This document shows positions 8,459 to 20,200 of a stretch of 64,000 bases of DNA, piece after piece. Numbering within the stretch: position 1 is the stretch's first letter; each line of letters begins with the position of its first letter. This DNA is from Mariniflexile gromovii. GTDB lineage: Bacteria; Bacteroidota; Bacteroidia; Flavobacteriales; Flavobacteriaceae. The stretch lies in NCBI RefSeq assembly GCF_017814435.1, contig NZ_JAGJCB010000012.1, positions 62,001-126,000 on the forward strand, read 5' to 3'. A program made the position numbers and the translations under genes. Under the pieces are notes generated by a model, which worked only from the letters and a program-made list of their open reading frames with translations, was not told where the DNA came from and made no database searches.

Positions 8459-10246
8459 TTACTTAGTAAAATTAATCAATTGTCTTCTATAAGCGGTTAA
8501 TAATTTTGACTTCGAAATAAAGCCAACATATTCCCCATTTTTTACAACGGGTAAATTCCAAGCGCTACTGTCTTGAAACTTTCGCATAATATCGGTCATT
8601 TTATCTTTTTCAAGGTCTATGATTTCGGGTGCAGGCTGCATAATGTCGGTCGCAACCACATCATTATATAAGGTTTGATCGAACATAACGGGGCGTAAAT
8701 CATCCAATAAAATGATGCCTAGCAGTGCATTATTCTTTTCATTGACCACAGGAAAAATATTTCGGTTCGATTTTACAACCGCTTGATGTACCATATCACC
8801 TAAAGTCATTTTTGGGGTTATGGCTATAAAGTTGTCTTCAATTACTTTATCTATTTCCATGAGGGTTAGCACCGCATGGTCTTTATCGTGGGTGATGAGT
8901 TCGCCTTTTCTACCCAATTCCATGTTATAAACCGAATGCGAACTAAAGTATTTGGTAATACCAAATGAAATGGTTGCGGTAAGCATTAAAGGAATGAAAA
9001 GTTCGTAACCACTTGTAAGTTCGGCAATTAAGAAAATAGCAGTTAGGGGCGCATGCAAAACCCCAGCGAGCAAGCCTGCCATTCCAACGAGTGTGAAATT
9101 GCTTTCGGAAACGGGGGTATTGAACAACCCACAGTTATTAATTACCTTGGCGATGCAATTACCCATGATGCTGCCCATAAAAAGCGTAGGTGCAAAAATA
9201 CCGCCCACACCACCGGCACCAAAAGTAAGTGCACTGGCTATAATTTTAAAAAACACCAAGCCAGCCAGAAGCAAAATAATGATCCAAATATTGGTTAAAT
9301 CCATTTGAAAAATATTGTTCTCCAAAGCTTTTTCAGGGTTTCCAGCAATTAGATTATTAATAACATCAAAACCTTCACCGTAAAGTGGTGGAATAAAATA
9401 AACTAAAGCGCCCAATAGAAGACCTCCAATAAGTAAGCGTTTAATAGGAGAATTTATTTTATCAAAAAAATTATGAAACTTATCATAAACTTGGGCGAAG
9501 TAAATAGAGGTTATTGCCGCAAAAACACCCAAAATCATATAAAACGGGGCATCGGCAAGCACAAACTTATCTTCTATTTTAAATGGCAATAAAATGTCGT
9601 CTCCAAAGAAAAAATAAGAGGTTAGAATCGCTGAAAGTGAAGCCAATAAAAGTGGCAACATAGAGGCAATGGTTAAGTCTAAACTAAACACTTCAATAGC
9701 AAAAACAATAGCGGCAATAGGTGCTTTAAAAATAGAACTCATGGCACCAGCAGCGGCACAACCAATGAGTAAATTTCGAGTGGTTTGGTTCATGTGGAAC
9801 ATTCGGGAAATGTTTGAACCAATGGCTGCTCCTGTAGCTACAGTGGGACCTTCCAACCCTACCGAACCACCAAAACCAACCGTTAAAGGTGCCGTTAAAA
9901 TAGAACCAAACATTTGGTATTGTTTCATAACCCCTTTTCGTTTGGAAATAGCAAAAAGTGTAGAAGGAATACCATGGCTTACCTTGTTTCTAATAACGTA
10001 TTTTATGATGAAATACACAATGGTTAAACCGATAATTGGAAACAAAAAGTAGAAGGCGTGATGGTAGTATTTAATTAAATTCCCCTCTAGCAAGTGTTGA
10101 AAAAAGTGGGTTAAGTTTTTTAGGATAACCGCAGCAACACCCGATGTGAAACCAATAACAATACTTAAAAAGTATACAAATTGTCTGTGAGAAATATGTT
10201 TGGCTCTCCAGATGAGTACTTGTTTTAAAATGGTTTGTTTCGGCAT
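8459..10246 (-). CDS. ClC-family chloride channel/antiporter with C-terminal CBS pair
   Basis: An integral membrane ClC protein of about 595 aa. The filter motifs are HGIPS (equivalent to GSGIP), GLEGP with the gating glutamate, and GGIFAPTLFMG. Two CBS domains occupy about residues 450-590. Aligned by eye to E. coli ClC-ec1, the internal proton glutamate (E203) is a valine here (FAIEVF against FIIEEM) and filter Ser107 is a His, so channel-like or altered coupling is possible. I chose ATG 10246 (MPKQTILK) because an upstream in-frame ATG at 10273 lies inside the aspS terminator hairpin. Regulation through nucleotide binding to the CBS pair is typical of the family but not shown. Confidence 0.9.
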   Translation of the reverse strand: MPKQTILKQVLIWRAKHISHRQFVYFLSIVIGFTSGVAAVILKNLTHFFQHLLEGNLIKYYHHAFYFLFPIIGLTIVYFIIKYVIRNKVSHGIPSTLFAISKRKGVMKQYQMFGSILTAPLTVGFGGSVGLEGPTVATGAAIGSNISRMFHMNQTTRNLLIGCAAAGAMSSIFKAPIAAIVFAIEVFSLDLTIASMLPLLLASLSAILTSYFFFGDDILLPFKIEDKFVLADAPFYMILGVFAAITSIYFAQVYDKFHNFFDKINSPIKRLLIGGLLLGALVYFIPPLYGEGFDVINNLIAGNPEKALENNIFQMDLTNIWIIILLLAGLVFFKIIASALTFGAGGVGGIFAPTLFMGSIMGNCIAKVINNCGLFNTPVSESNFTLVGMAGLLAGVLHAPLTAIFLIAELTSGYELFIPLMLTATISFGITKYFSSHSVYNMELGRKGELITHDKDHAVLTLMEIDKVIEDNFIAITPKMTLGDMVHQAVVKSNRNIFPVVNEKNNALLGIILLDDLRPVMFDQTLYNDVVATDIMQPAPEIIDLEKDKMTDIMRKFQDSSAWNLPVVKNGEYVGFISKSKLLTAYRRQLINFTK

Positions 10247-10256
10247 GTTTAAATCT

Positions 10257-10284
10257 ACTAAAAAATCCTGCATTTTGCAGGATT
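10257..10284 (-). terminator. Intrinsic terminator after aspS
   Basis: On the minus strand AATCCTGC, a 5-nt loop and GCAGGATT are followed by TTTTTAG. It starts 8 bp after the aspS stop and overlaps the longest possible ClC ORF start (ATG at 10273). This argues for the downstream ClC start at 10246. Confidence 0.8.
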
Positions 10285-10291
10285 CTTTTTT

Positions 10292-12046
10292 TTATTGTTT
10301 TAAATTGAGTTTTAGGCTTAACTCGGTTAATTGTGCATCGTCAATTGGTGCTGGGGCATCAATCATCACATCACGACCTGCGTTGTTTTTTGGAAATGCG
10401 ATAAAGTCACGAATGGTTTCCTGTCCACCCAAAATGGCTACCAATCTATCCAATCCAAAAGCCAACCCACCGTGTGGCGGTGCGCCATATTGAAAAGCGT
10501 CCATTAAAAAGCCGAATTGTGCTTTAGCTTCTTCAGGTGTAAAACCTAAATAATCGAACATTAGGGATTGGGTTTCTTTATCGTGGATTCTTATAGAACC
10601 GCCACCAATTTCGTTTCCGTTCAACACCAAATCGTAAGCATTGGCTTTAACCTCGCCCGGGTTTGTTTTAAGAAGTTCAATTTGACCTGGTTTTGGCGAG
10701 GTAAACGGATGATGCATGGCATGGTAACGCTCGGTTTCTTCATCCCATTCTAAAAGTGGGAAATCCATCACCCAAAGCGGTGCAAATTCTTTAGGGTTTC
10801 TAAGTCCTAAACGTTCTGCCAATTCCATACGTAAGGCGCTTAATTGGGTACGCACTTTATGTTTATCGCCAGAAAGCACACAAATTAAATCGCCTGCTTT
10901 AGCACCAGTTACTTCTGCCCATTTAGCTAAATCGACTTCATCATAAAATTTATCTACAGATGATTTGTAGGTACCATCGTCATTACAACGTACATACACC
11001 ATGCCTAAGGCACCAATTTGTGGACGTTTTACCCAATCTATCAATTGGTCTATTTCTTTTCTGGTATAAGCGTTTCCACCTGGAACAGCAATACCCACTA
11101 CCAACTCAGCACTATTGAAAACACCAAAATCTTTGTGTTGTGCTACAGCGTTAAGTTCGCCAAATTGCATGCCAAAACGAATGTCTGGTTTGTCGTTTCC
11201 ATACAAACGCATTGCATCGTCGTATAGCATTCTTGGAAATTTTTCAACTTCAACACCGTTCACTTCTTTTAATAAGTGGCGTGTTAAACCTTCAAAAGCA
11301 TTTAAAATATCTTCTTGCTCAATAAACGCCATTTCACAATCTATTTGTGTGAATTCTGGCTGTCTATCAGCACGTAAATCTTCATCTCTAAAACACTTCA
11401 CAATTTGGAAATATTTATCCATGCCGCCAACCATCAATAATTGTTTGAAAGTTTGAGGCGATTGCGGAAGCGCATAAAACTGACCAGCATTCATGCGTGA
11501 AGGCACTACGAAATCGCGTGCACCTTCGGGAGTCGATTTTATTAAATATGGCGTTTCAACTTCAATAAAACCTTCTTTTGAAAGGTAATTCCTGACTTCT
11601 TGGGTTACTTTATGCCTAAAAATCAAGCTGTTTTTAACGGGGTTACGACGAATATCTAAATAGCGATACTTCATGCGTAATTCTTCGCCACCATCTGTTT
11701 TATCTTCAATAGTGAACGGTGGCAACAAGGCTTCGTTTAAAATGTTTAATTCTGAAACTAAAATTTCTATATCACCAGTTGGCATGTTCGGGTTTTTGGA
11801 AGCACGTTCTATAACCATTCCTTTTACTTGGATAACGAATTCGCGCCCTAGGTTTTGAGCCTGTTCTAACATGGCTTTTGAAGTACGTTCTGCATCAAAA
11901 ACAAGTTGGGTAATACCGTAACGGTCGCGTAAATCTACCCAAACAATAAAACCTTTATCTCTAGATTTTTGAACCCAGCCTGCAAGTGTAACTTCTTTAT
12001 TAATGTGTGATGCATTTAACTCACCACAATTATGACTTCTATACAT
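10292..12046 (-). CDS. aspS: Aspartyl-tRNA synthetase
   Basis: Class II synthetase that charges tRNA-Asp. It has an N-terminal OB-fold anticodon-binding domain (about 1-110, with [10 protein letters not shown] and [11 protein letters not shown]-like text), motif 2 ([19 protein letters not shown]), a bacterial GAD insert (about 280-410) and motif 3 ([10 protein letters not shown]). I chose ATG 12046 ([11 protein letters not shown]), the canonical family N-terminus; the longer ORF from 12094 adds 16 residues with no counterpart in the family. Length from this start is 584 aa, normal for bacterial AspRS. The 300 bp upstream to the divergent TonB receptor hold no other feature I can support. Confidence 0.96.
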   Translation of the reverse strand: MYRSHNCGELNASHINKEVTLAGWVQKSRDKGFIVWVDLRDRYGITQLVFDAERTSKAMLEQAQNLGREFVIQVKGMVIERASKNPNMPTGDIEILVSELNILNEALLPPFTIEDKTDGGEELRMKYRYLDIRRNPVKNSLIFRHKVTQEVRNYLSKEGFIEVETPYLIKSTPEGARDFVVPSRMNAGQFYALPQSPQTFKQLLMVGGMDKYFQIVKCFRDEDLRADRQPEFTQIDCEMAFIEQEDILNAFEGLTRHLLKEVNGVEVEKFPRMLYDDAMRLYGNDKPDIRFGMQFGELNAVAQHKDFGVFNSAELVVGIAVPGGNAYTRKEIDQLIDWVKRPQIGALGMVYVRCNDDGTYKSSVDKFYDEVDLAKWAEVTGAKAGDLICVLSGDKHKVRTQLSALRMELAERLGLRNPKEFAPLWVMDFPLLEWDEETERYHAMHHPFTSPKPGQIELLKTNPGEVKANAYDLVLNGNEIGGGSIRIHDKETQSLMFDYLGFTPEEAKAQFGFLMDAFQYGAPPHGGLAFGLDRLVAILGGQETIRDFIAFPKNNAGRDVMIDAPAPIDDAQLTELSLKLNLKQ

Positions 12047-12346
12047 AGTTGAAAATTGAAGTGCAAATTTAATGAAATACCACGGAGTAGACATGTTTTG
12101 GTATTATTTTTTAAAGCTATATCAATTTAATTAAATGTATTGAAGACTTTAATTTGCTTATTTTTAAATGACAACAAACAACCTAATAAATACTAACTTT
12201 TAGCTTGTTTTTTTAAGAATAACACAGTTTTATAGTTGTTTTTTTGCCAAAACCACACCAAGAATATATAGTGGTTATTTCTTTTTTTTTTAATAAAACA
12301 TTTTTATACGTAACTTGTAGGTACTAAAACACTAAAAATAACTAAC

Positions 12347-15304
12347 ATGAAAAATTTTTTACTCATTAAAATCTGCTTGATAGTAGGTTTGTTTTTTCCA
12401 ATGGCAATGGCTGCTCAAGGAACAATTACAGGTACTGTAACGGATGTAGGATCTAATACACCTTTACCCGGAGCTAACGTTATTATTAAGGGCACTACCA
12501 ATGGTGCCATTTCAGACTTTGACGGTAAATTCAGCATCAATGTTGCCAAATTTCCAGTAACGGTTGTAGTATCATCCGTTGGTTTTAATACAAAAGAAAT
12601 TGTAGTAACTTCAGCTCAAAACATTAAAGTTTCGCTTCAAGAAGGGGTTTCTTTAGACGAAGTTATGTTAATAGGATCAAGAAACCCAAGTAGAACATCG
12701 GTTGACACTGCTGTTCCCGTAGATGTTATAGATATGACTGAATTAACTACAGCTGGACCTCAAGTGTCTGTAACACAAATTTTAAATTATGTAGCGCCTT
12801 CGTTTTCGTCTAATACCCAAACAGTATCCGACGGAACGGATCATATTGACCCTGCTCAATTGAGAGGTTTAGGACCCGACCAAGTATTGGTATTGGTAAA
12901 TGGCAAAAGAAGACATACATCTTCTTTGGTAAACGTTAATGGTACTCCAGGCCGTGGTTCTGTAGGCACCGATTTAAATGCAATTCCTGCGGCATCAATA
13001 AAAAGAATAGAAGTATTGCGGGATGGTGCTGCGGCACAATACGGATCGGATGCCATTGCGGGCGTTATTAACATAGTATTAAAAAATAATGTTAACGAGT
13101 TAACAGCCACAGTAACAACAGGCGCTAACATCTCAAAAAACGCTAACGACCACGATGGCGGTGTAGATGGAGAAAAAACTCAAATCGATTTGAACTATGG
13201 AATACCATTAGGTGATAATGGGGGTTTTATTAATTTAACAGGATCATTAACATCAAGAGAGCGTACTTCAAGAGCGAAACCTTTTAGTGGAAGCATTTTC
13301 AGTGCTTATAACGCAATAGAATGGCAAGCATATAATGCTGGATTTAATTTATCCGAATTAAGAACCAATTTAGGAGCCATTCAGACTTATGCGCAACTGG
13401 TCCCTTATTTTGATAATGCTTTACAAGCACAAATTGCTGGCGCCAGTTCTATTGAAGAATTATCAGGCTACAATATAAGCACAGGCGTAGCGGGTCCAGG
13501 GATTTTAAAAGGATTGGCCGATTTTACCGAACAAGAACTTTTAGTTAGAGGTCAAACCAGAAATGATTATAATATGAGCGTTGGTCAATCTGGATTGGAT
13601 CAAGGACAATTTATGGGAAATCTTGAAATTCCTTTTGGAGATAAAGAAAATGAAACGAAACTGTATGCGTTTGGAGGGTTATCTTATAGACACGGTGATG
13701 CTTCCGGGTTTTACAGAACACCAGGAAATGGTGATGGTAGAGGGAATACATTGGCTTATATAAATGGTTTTTTACCAAATATAGAATCTGATATTATTGA
13801 TAAATCTTTAGGGTTTGGTATAACCGGTAAAATTAATGATTGGAATATTGATTTATCACATACCTGGGGTTTAAATACCTTTGCATATAATATTACCAAT
13901 ACAACAAATTTTTATTTACAAGCTGCTTCACCTACCGAGTTCAACGCAGGACTTAATGGATTTCAACAAAACACAGTTAATTTTGACATGTCTAAATACT
14001 ATGAAGACATCATGTCTGGTTTAAATATTGCATTTGGAGCAGAATATCGTGTTGAAAATTTCTTTATTGAAGCAGGTGAAGAATCATCTTATGAACGCTA
14101 TGATATTAATGGCGATATCGCAAATGGAGTAGCCATTAGTAACGACCCTTCATTGAAGGTGACAAATTTTTATGGAGGTCAAGCGGCTGAAGGCGCTCAG
14201 GTTTTTAAAGGGTTCACACCAGAAAACGCCGTAGATGCCAAAAGAAATAGTATGGCTTTGTATGCAGATGTTGAGGCTGACTTAACTAAAGATTTTTTGA
14301 TGAGTGCCGCTGTACGTTTTGAGGATTTTAGCGATTTCGGTAGTACCTTAAATGGAAAATTAGCCATGCGCTATAAAGTGGGAGAAAACACAAATATAAG
14401 AGGTGCATTAAGTACCGGGTTTAGAGCGCCCTCATTACACCAACAGTTTTATAGTAAATCGAACACTTTATTTAACGATCAAGGCATCGCTCAAGAAGTT
14501 GGTACATTTACCAATAACTCTCAAGCTGCTAAATTGTTTGGTATCCCTAAACTGAAAGAAGAAACATCATTTAATGCCAGTTTAGGATTTACTTCTAAGA
14601 TTCCTGACGCCAATTTAACGGTTACCGTTGATGGTTTCTTTATTGCCATAAAAGATAGAATTACTTATACTGGAAATTTCGCAAATCCTAACAATGGCAG
14701 CCCATTAGTTGATGTTTTTGTTAATCTAGACATTAGTCAAGCAGCATTTTTTGCAAACGCTATAGATACAGAAACAAAAGGTTTGGACGTAGTTGTGTCT
14801 CACAAAACGAATGTTGGCAAAGGGAAATTAACAAATAACTTGGCTGCAACATTTTCTAAAACTACAAAGGTTGGTGCTACAAAAGGGAGTGATATTTTAA
14901 CCGATGCCGGATTATTAAATACTTATTTTGATGAATCTTCCAGAATTTATTTAGAAATGGCTATTCCAAGAGTAAAAGCGAACTTAGCAAATAACTTAGA
15001 TATGGGGAATTGGAACTTCTTTTTAAGAAATGCTTTTTTTGGAAGTGTTGAAGATACTGGAAATTTAACAGGTGGTGGCCATCCTGAAATTGGATCGGTA
15101 GTGGTAACAGACTTAACCGTAGGATATAATTTTAATGATTCTTTAAGATTAACAGTGGGTGCCAACAATTTATTTGACATTTATCCAGATACATTGCCAG
15201 ATTATTTAACATCAAGTAACCAATTTGTATATTCAAGACGTGTATCACAATTTGGAAATAATGGACGTTATGTTTTTGGTAGAATAAGTTTTAATTTGAA
15301 ATAA
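12347..15304 (+). CDS. TonB-dependent outer-membrane receptor with carboxypeptidase-regulatory-like N-domain
   Basis: A 985-aa outer-membrane transporter. A signal peptide ends near AMAAQG. A CarboxypepD_reg-like domain (about 23-105, GTVTDVGSNTPLPGANVIIK) precedes a plug (about 115-240) with LRGLGPDQVLVLVNGKRRH and IEVLRDGAAAQYGSDAIAGV. The rest is a 22-strand barrel ending in an aromatic strand (YVFGRISFNLK). The regulatory domain is typical of Bacteroidota receptors. No SusD-like gene or glycoside hydrolase is adjacent, so a polysaccharide locus is not supported; an iron chelate, peptide or cofactor substrate is possible. The 140-bp inverted-repeat element begins 16 bp after the stop. Confidence 0.93.
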   Translation: MKNFLLIKICLIVGLFFPMAMAAQGTITGTVTDVGSNTPLPGANVIIKGTTNGAISDFDGKFSINVAKFPVTVVVSSVGFNTKEIVVTSAQNIKVSLQEGVSLDEVMLIGSRNPSRTSVDTAVPVDVIDMTELTTAGPQVSVTQILNYVAPSFSSNTQTVSDGTDHIDPAQLRGLGPDQVLVLVNGKRRHTSSLVNVNGTPGRGSVGTDLNAIPAASIKRIEVLRDGAAAQYGSDAIAGVINIVLKNNVNELTATVTTGANISKNANDHDGGVDGEKTQIDLNYGIPLGDNGGFINLTGSLTSRERTSRAKPFSGSIFSAYNAIEWQAYNAGFNLSELRTNLGAIQTYAQLVPYFDNALQAQIAGASSIEELSGYNISTGVAGPGILKGLADFTEQELLVRGQTRNDYNMSVGQSGLDQGQFMGNLEIPFGDKENETKLYAFGGLSYRHGDASGFYRTPGNGDGRGNTLAYINGFLPNIESDIIDKSLGFGITGKINDWNIDLSHTWGLNTFAYNITNTTNFYLQAASPTEFNAGLNGFQQNTVNFDMSKYYEDIMSGLNIAFGAEYRVENFFIEAGEESSYERYDINGDIANGVAISNDPSLKVTNFYGGQAAEGAQVFKGFTPENAVDAKRNSMALYADVEADLTKDFLMSAAVRFEDFSDFGSTLNGKLAMRYKVGENTNIRGALSTGFRAPSLHQQFYSKSNTLFNDQGIAQEVGTFTNNSQAAKLFGIPKLKEETSFNASLGFTSKIPDANLTVTVDGFFIAIKDRITYTGNFANPNNGSPLVDVFVNLDISQAAFFANAIDTETKGLDVVVSHKTNVGKGKLTNNLAATFSKTTKVGATKGSDILTDAGLLNTYFDESSRIYLEMAIPRVKANLANNLDMGNWNFFLRNAFFGSVEDTGNLTGGGHPEIGSVVVTDLTVGYNFNDSLRLTVGANNLFDIYPDTLPDYLTSSNQFVYSRRVSQFGNNGRYVFGRISFNLK

Positions 15305-15320
15305 TATATTTTATATAGAA

Positions 15321-15460
15321 AAAACGAGGCTGTCTGAAAAGTGTAACTCAATGTCATATTGAGCCTGTCGAAATATTTTAATTACTGTTAATCAATATCG
15401 GTTTCGACAAGCTCAACCTGACAATGTAGACACAAAACACTTTTCAGGCAGCCTCGTTTT
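15321..15460. repeat. Long inverted-repeat (MITE/REP-like) element, copy 1
   Basis: Outer arms of 24 bp (15321-15344 and 15437-15460, 23 of 24 paired; AAAACGAGGCTGTCTGAAAA...) enclose inner arms built on TGAGC-N3-TCGA and TCGACAAGCTCA. The whole 140 bp can fold into one long cruciform. A second copy lies at 59313-59447 in the opposite orientation. It fills the space between two convergent genes, and the T-run at 15457-15463 means it probably also serves as a terminator. It has no ORF and no obvious target-site duplication. Confidence 0.85.
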
Positions 15461-15473
15461 TTTATTTTTAGAA

Positions 15474-17192
15474 TTAAAATCCAACAGCCGAATCATCGCC
15501 TCTATAATCTGCACCGCCTTCTAGATGGCCATTATCTAAAATAAGAATACCATCTACTTTACCAATAACCGGAGCATCTTTTTCATTTATAAAATACCCC
15601 AATGCTTTAAGTTTTTTTATGGTGTCTTCATCAAATGACTTGGGCTCCATTCTAATTTCATCAGGTAACCACTGGTGATGAAACCTGGGAGCGTTTACAG
15701 CTTCTTGCATGGTCATGTTAAACTCATAAACGTTTAATATTGTTTGTAAAACAGACGTTATGATAGTAGAACCGCCAGGTGTACCTACTGACATAAATAG
15801 TTTTCCGTCTTTTTCAATAATGGTAGGGGTCATAGAACTTAACATACGTTTTTCTGGAGCAATGCTATTTGCTTCCGAGCCTATTAACCCAAACATATTT
15901 GGCGCTCCCACTTTACTGCTAAAATCGTCCATTTCATTATTTAAGAAAAAACCGAGTTCAGAACAATATAGTTTTGATCCATATGCGCCATTTAAGGTTG
16001 TTGTAGCTGAAATGGCATTTCCATAAGAATCTATTATGGAATAGTGTGTGGTTTCATCACTTTCAACAATTTCAATATTGCCGTGGCTTACAGTGCTTGA
16101 AGGCGTTGCTTTATAAAACGAAAAATCTTTCATTCGGTTCTTTAAATAAGCACTACTTATTAAAGTTTTAATAGGAATTTCTATAAAATCTGGGTCGCCT
16201 AAAAAATAATTTCTATCTGCATACGCACGTCTTTCGGCTTCTGTTACAACTTGAATCATTTTTACAGAATTGTGCTCAAAATTATTTAAATTATAGGGTT
16301 CAATCATTTTTAAAATCTGCGCTAAGCTAATACCTCCGCTTGATGGAGGTGGCATTGAAATAATTTTTAAGTCTTTATAATTAAAGGTAATGGGAGTTCT
16401 CCAAATTGGTTTGTACTTAATAAGGTCTTCTTTTGTTATTATACTTCCATTGTCTTGTAGAAATTTTACTAAAACATTAGCTGTTTCACCTTTGTAAAAC
16501 TCATCTTTTCCATTTAATAAAATACGTTTTAAGGTGTTTGCTAGCTGAAGGTTTTTAATGGTGTCTCTCTTTTTCCAGTTTTTTTCATATAAAATAGAAT
16601 CTTTATTTACCTGCCTAAAAAAGGTTTGGTATCCCGCTATTCTTTCTTCTTGTTTTTCTGTAACCACATAACCTTTAGTAGCTAATTCGATAACAGGGTT
16701 TAACAAATCCTCTATGGGTAGTAGTCCAAATTTTTCATAAACTTCAAACATTCCAGCAATGGTTCCTGGTACGCCTATAGATAAGCCACCAAGTGTACTT
16801 TTACCGGGAATGATATGGCCATCTTTATCAAGATACATGTTTTTGGTTGCGGCTATTGGGGCTTTTTCTCTATAATCTAAACTGCCAACATCTCCATTTT
16901 CCATTCTGTAAACCATAAAACCACCTCCGCCTAAATTGCCTGCATATGGATAAACAACAGCCAAAGCCAACTCGGTAGCAACCATGGCATCAAATGCATT
17001 ACCCCCATTTTTAAGTATTTCAGCACCTATATTAGAAGCTTCAATCCGTGCAGATACCACCATAGCCTTTTCTGTAATTAAACCTCTGGAGCCATGTTGG
17101 TTTTTTACCAAAGGAATTTTAGACTCTTTGCAAGAATTTAATACTAGTAATAGTACTATGGTTTTAAAAATATATATTAGGTTTATGCTCAT
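15474..17192 (-). CDS. ggt: Gamma-glutamyltransferase, lipoprotein form
   Basis: N-terminal nucleophile hydrolase that cleaves gamma-glutamyl bonds of glutathione and related compounds. At 572 aa it begins with a lipoprotein signal (LLVLNSC, Cys about 21), so it is expected to be anchored in the envelope. The large-subunit substrate Arg region (GSRGLITEKAMVVS, DYREKAPIAA) is present. The autocleavage site is at about Thr381 in ETTHYSIIDSYGNAIS, and PPPSSGG and the GxGGSTIIT-like text near residue 475 support the oxyanion and binding loops. It is convergent with the TonB receptor and monocistronic. Confidence 0.93.
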   Translation of the reverse strand: MSINLIYIFKTIVLLLVLNSCKESKIPLVKNQHGSRGLITEKAMVVSARIEASNIGAEILKNGGNAFDAMVATELALAVVYPYAGNLGGGGFMVYRMENGDVGSLDYREKAPIAATKNMYLDKDGHIIPGKSTLGGLSIGVPGTIAGMFEVYEKFGLLPIEDLLNPVIELATKGYVVTEKQEERIAGYQTFFRQVNKDSILYEKNWKKRDTIKNLQLANTLKRILLNGKDEFYKGETANVLVKFLQDNGSIITKEDLIKYKPIWRTPITFNYKDLKIISMPPPSSGGISLAQILKMIEPYNLNNFEHNSVKMIQVVTEAERRAYADRNYFLGDPDFIEIPIKTLISSAYLKNRMKDFSFYKATPSSTVSHGNIEIVESDETTHYSIIDSYGNAISATTTLNGAYGSKLYCSELGFFLNNEMDDFSSKVGAPNMFGLIGSEANSIAPEKRMLSSMTPTIIEKDGKLFMSVGTPGGSTIITSVLQTILNVYEFNMTMQEAVNAPRFHHQWLPDEIRMEPKSFDEDTIKKLKALGYFINEKDAPVIGKVDGILILDNGHLEGGADYRGDDSAVGF

Positions 17193-17225
17193 AACTTTTA
17201 ATCAAGGTAATTATTTCTTGTTAAA

Positions 17226-17256
17226 TATAAAAGCCTTAACTCATGTTAAGGCTTTA
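17226..17256 (-). terminator. Intrinsic terminator of the RND efflux operon
   Basis: AAAGCCTTAAC, loop TCAT/ATGA and GTTAAGGCTTT form a perfect 11-bp stem, followed by TTTATATTT on the minus strand, 22 bp after the RND permease stop. Confidence 0.8.
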
Positions 17257-17277
17257 TTTGTTTTAAACGATTATTTA

Positions 17278-20200
17278 CTACTCTATAATTTCTAGCTCTG
17301 GGCCAGTGGTTTCAGATGTTGTTTTGCTGCGTATCCACATTTTTAATTGCATGGTTAGGTAAAATAATATGGGAACCACGATTAAGGTTAAGAAAGTGGC
17401 TATTAGCAATCCGTAAATAACGGTCCAAGCTAATGGACCCCAGAAAACCACATTGTCTCCTCCCATATAAATATTAGCATCAAAATCTTTAAACAAGGTG
17501 AAAAAATTAATGTTCAAACCAATAGCTAATGGCACTAAACCAAGTATGGTTGTAATAGCGGTTAATAATACAGGCCGTAAACGTGCTTTTCCAGCTTTCA
17601 CAATACTTTCAAATAAATCTTCTTTTTCTAGAAATTCGCTTTCATCCAAATCTAAATTATTTTTCTTTCTATCAATTAAAAGTTGGGCATAATCGAGTAG
17701 TACCACGCCATTATTTACCACAATTCCTGCGAGTGAAATAATACCCACCATGGTCATCATGATAACAAAAGAACTTCCAGTAATTACAATACCACCAAAA
17801 ACACCAATAAAACTCAAGAAAATTGCTAACATGATAATTGCCGGTTTTGAAATGGAATTGAATTGGAATATTAAAATGAAGAAAATCAATCCAAGACCGG
17901 TTAAAAATGCACCATTTAAAAAGTTTTGTTGTTTTGTTTGTTCTTCGATTTGGCCTGTGTAATCTACTTTAATGTTGTTTGGCAATCCTTCAAAGCTTTT
18001 CATTTCATTTTGAATTTGGGCAATGATTGCCCCAGCATCAATAAACCCAGGGGATAACGCCGAATATACAGTAACTACACGTTTTGTGTCTTTATGTTTA
18101 ATAGCACTAAAGCCCGAGTTATTTTCGTGTTTAGCAACCGCGGAAATTGGAATTTCCTTAAGTTGCCCTTCATTGTTTCTAAAAGTTATATTCTGGTTGA
18201 ATATTGCACTGGTATTATAGCGGTTTTCTTCATTGAAGCGGACATAAATATCATAATCCTCGCCATCTTCTTTATAAATCCCAGCTTTTGAACCAAAGAT
18301 AGAATTTCGCAATTGCTGCCCAACTTGTGATGCACTAATACCTAATTCACCTGCTTTTTCTCTATCAACTACTACCTGCATGGAGGGTTTGTCTTTATTT
18401 ACATCAATTTTAAGCTCATCAATTCCGGGAATGTTTTTACCATTGATAAATTCGCGCATGCTTTCGGCAGTTGCGATTAATTCATTGTAATCATCACCTT
18501 CTATTTCTATATTAATAGGTGAACCCGCAGGTGGACCAGCAGCATCTTTTTCAACCGAAATTAAAACCCCAGGATAAATACCTACTAAATCTTCTTGCAC
18601 TTTTTGGCGCAACACCTCACTGTCTTCTCCACGACGGTATTTATACTCGCGCATCGAAGCTGTAATTTTAGCTTTATGAGGCATTTCTGCTGAAGAACCA
18701 CCATCAGTTTGTGGATTTCCAGCGCCTTCGCCAACTTGCGATACAGCACTTTCAACCATAAAGTTGGTTCCTCCATCCATATATTGACTATTGTTGATTA
18801 CCTTATAAACACGTTTTTCAATTTCTTTGGTAATGGCATTGGTTTTTTCAATGGCTGTTCCTTGTGGATATTCTATATATACAATAATTTGATTCGGTTT
18901 ATTGTCTGGGAAGAATTCTACTTTGGTACGTTGTGTTGCTAAAGAAGCTCCAAAGGCTATAAAAGAAAGTATTAATAAAATAAAAGTTCCAATACTTAAT
19001 ATATATGGTTTTCTGCCAGAAAGGGCACGACGTAATTGGCGTTCGTACCAATTTTCTAATTTCACCAAGGTGTTTTCTTGGAAATTATTAGCCCATTTAC
19101 GTAAAAACAATCGGTAAACCCAAAGCATAATAGCAGTGAATACCATAATGGTACCTAAGGCTCTATACTCGCCACCAAAAATGAACACCAAAATACCTAT
19201 AACGGCCATGATACTGGTGTTTCTTATAATTTTATTTAACGGCATGTCTTTGTCTTCAGTATTCATGAATTGGGACACTAATACTGAGTTAAAGAAAATA
19301 GCAACAAATAACGAAGAGCCTAAAACTACAGATAGTGTGATGGGTAAAATCATCATAAATTCCCCCATAATACCTGGCCATAAACCTAATGGGATAAATG
19401 CTGCTACCGTTGTTGCTGTTGAAATAATAATAGGAAATGCAATTTCACTAATACCCATTTTTGCAGCTTCCATACGGCTCATACCTTCTTCATCCATAAG
19501 GCGATACACATTTTCAACCACCACAATACCATTATCTACCAACATACCAAGCCCCATAATTAACCCAAAAAGCACCATGGTATTTAAGCTTTGCCCCAGC
19601 ATCTCTAAAATCATAAGAGACATGAACATGGACATTGGTATTGCAAACCCCACGAAAATGGCATTTTTAAATCCTAAGAAGAACATTAAAACGGTAACTA
19701 CCAGAATAACCCCGAATATGATATTGTTTACTAAATCATCTACCTGACCAATGGTTACAGACGATTGATCGTTGGAAATAGTAACTTTTAAATCTTGAGG
19801 AAACACGTTTTCAATAGCATCTTTAACAATAACCTGAATTTGCTCTGCGGCAGCAACCATGTTTTTTCCAGCACGTTTTTTAACGTCGAGCATTACAACA
19901 GGTTCTCCAAATTCTCTAGCATACGTTGTTTTGTCTTCTTCCTTAAATGAAACAACTGCAACATCTTTAAGGTAAATGGCATGTCCGTGTTCAGATTTCA
20001 CAACAAAGTTTTCCAATTCTGAAGGACTATCTATTTCACCTAAAATACGAATGGTACGACGTTGCCCACTAGCTATTAAATTTCCGGCAGACATGGTAAC
20101 GTTACCACCGTTTATGGCGTTAATAACATCACTAAAAGTAACTTTGGCAGCCATCATTTTGTAAATATCTACCGCTACCTCAACCTCTTTTTCTTGGGCG

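Noticed and set aside
12301-12330. TACGTA-like half site before the TonB receptor, resembling the response regulator palindrome.
   Set aside because: Only one half matches and the spacing to a -7 box is not kept.
12347-15304. Reading the TonB receptor as part of a polysaccharide utilisation locus.
   Set aside because: No SusD-like gene, glycoside hydrolase or sensor is adjacent.
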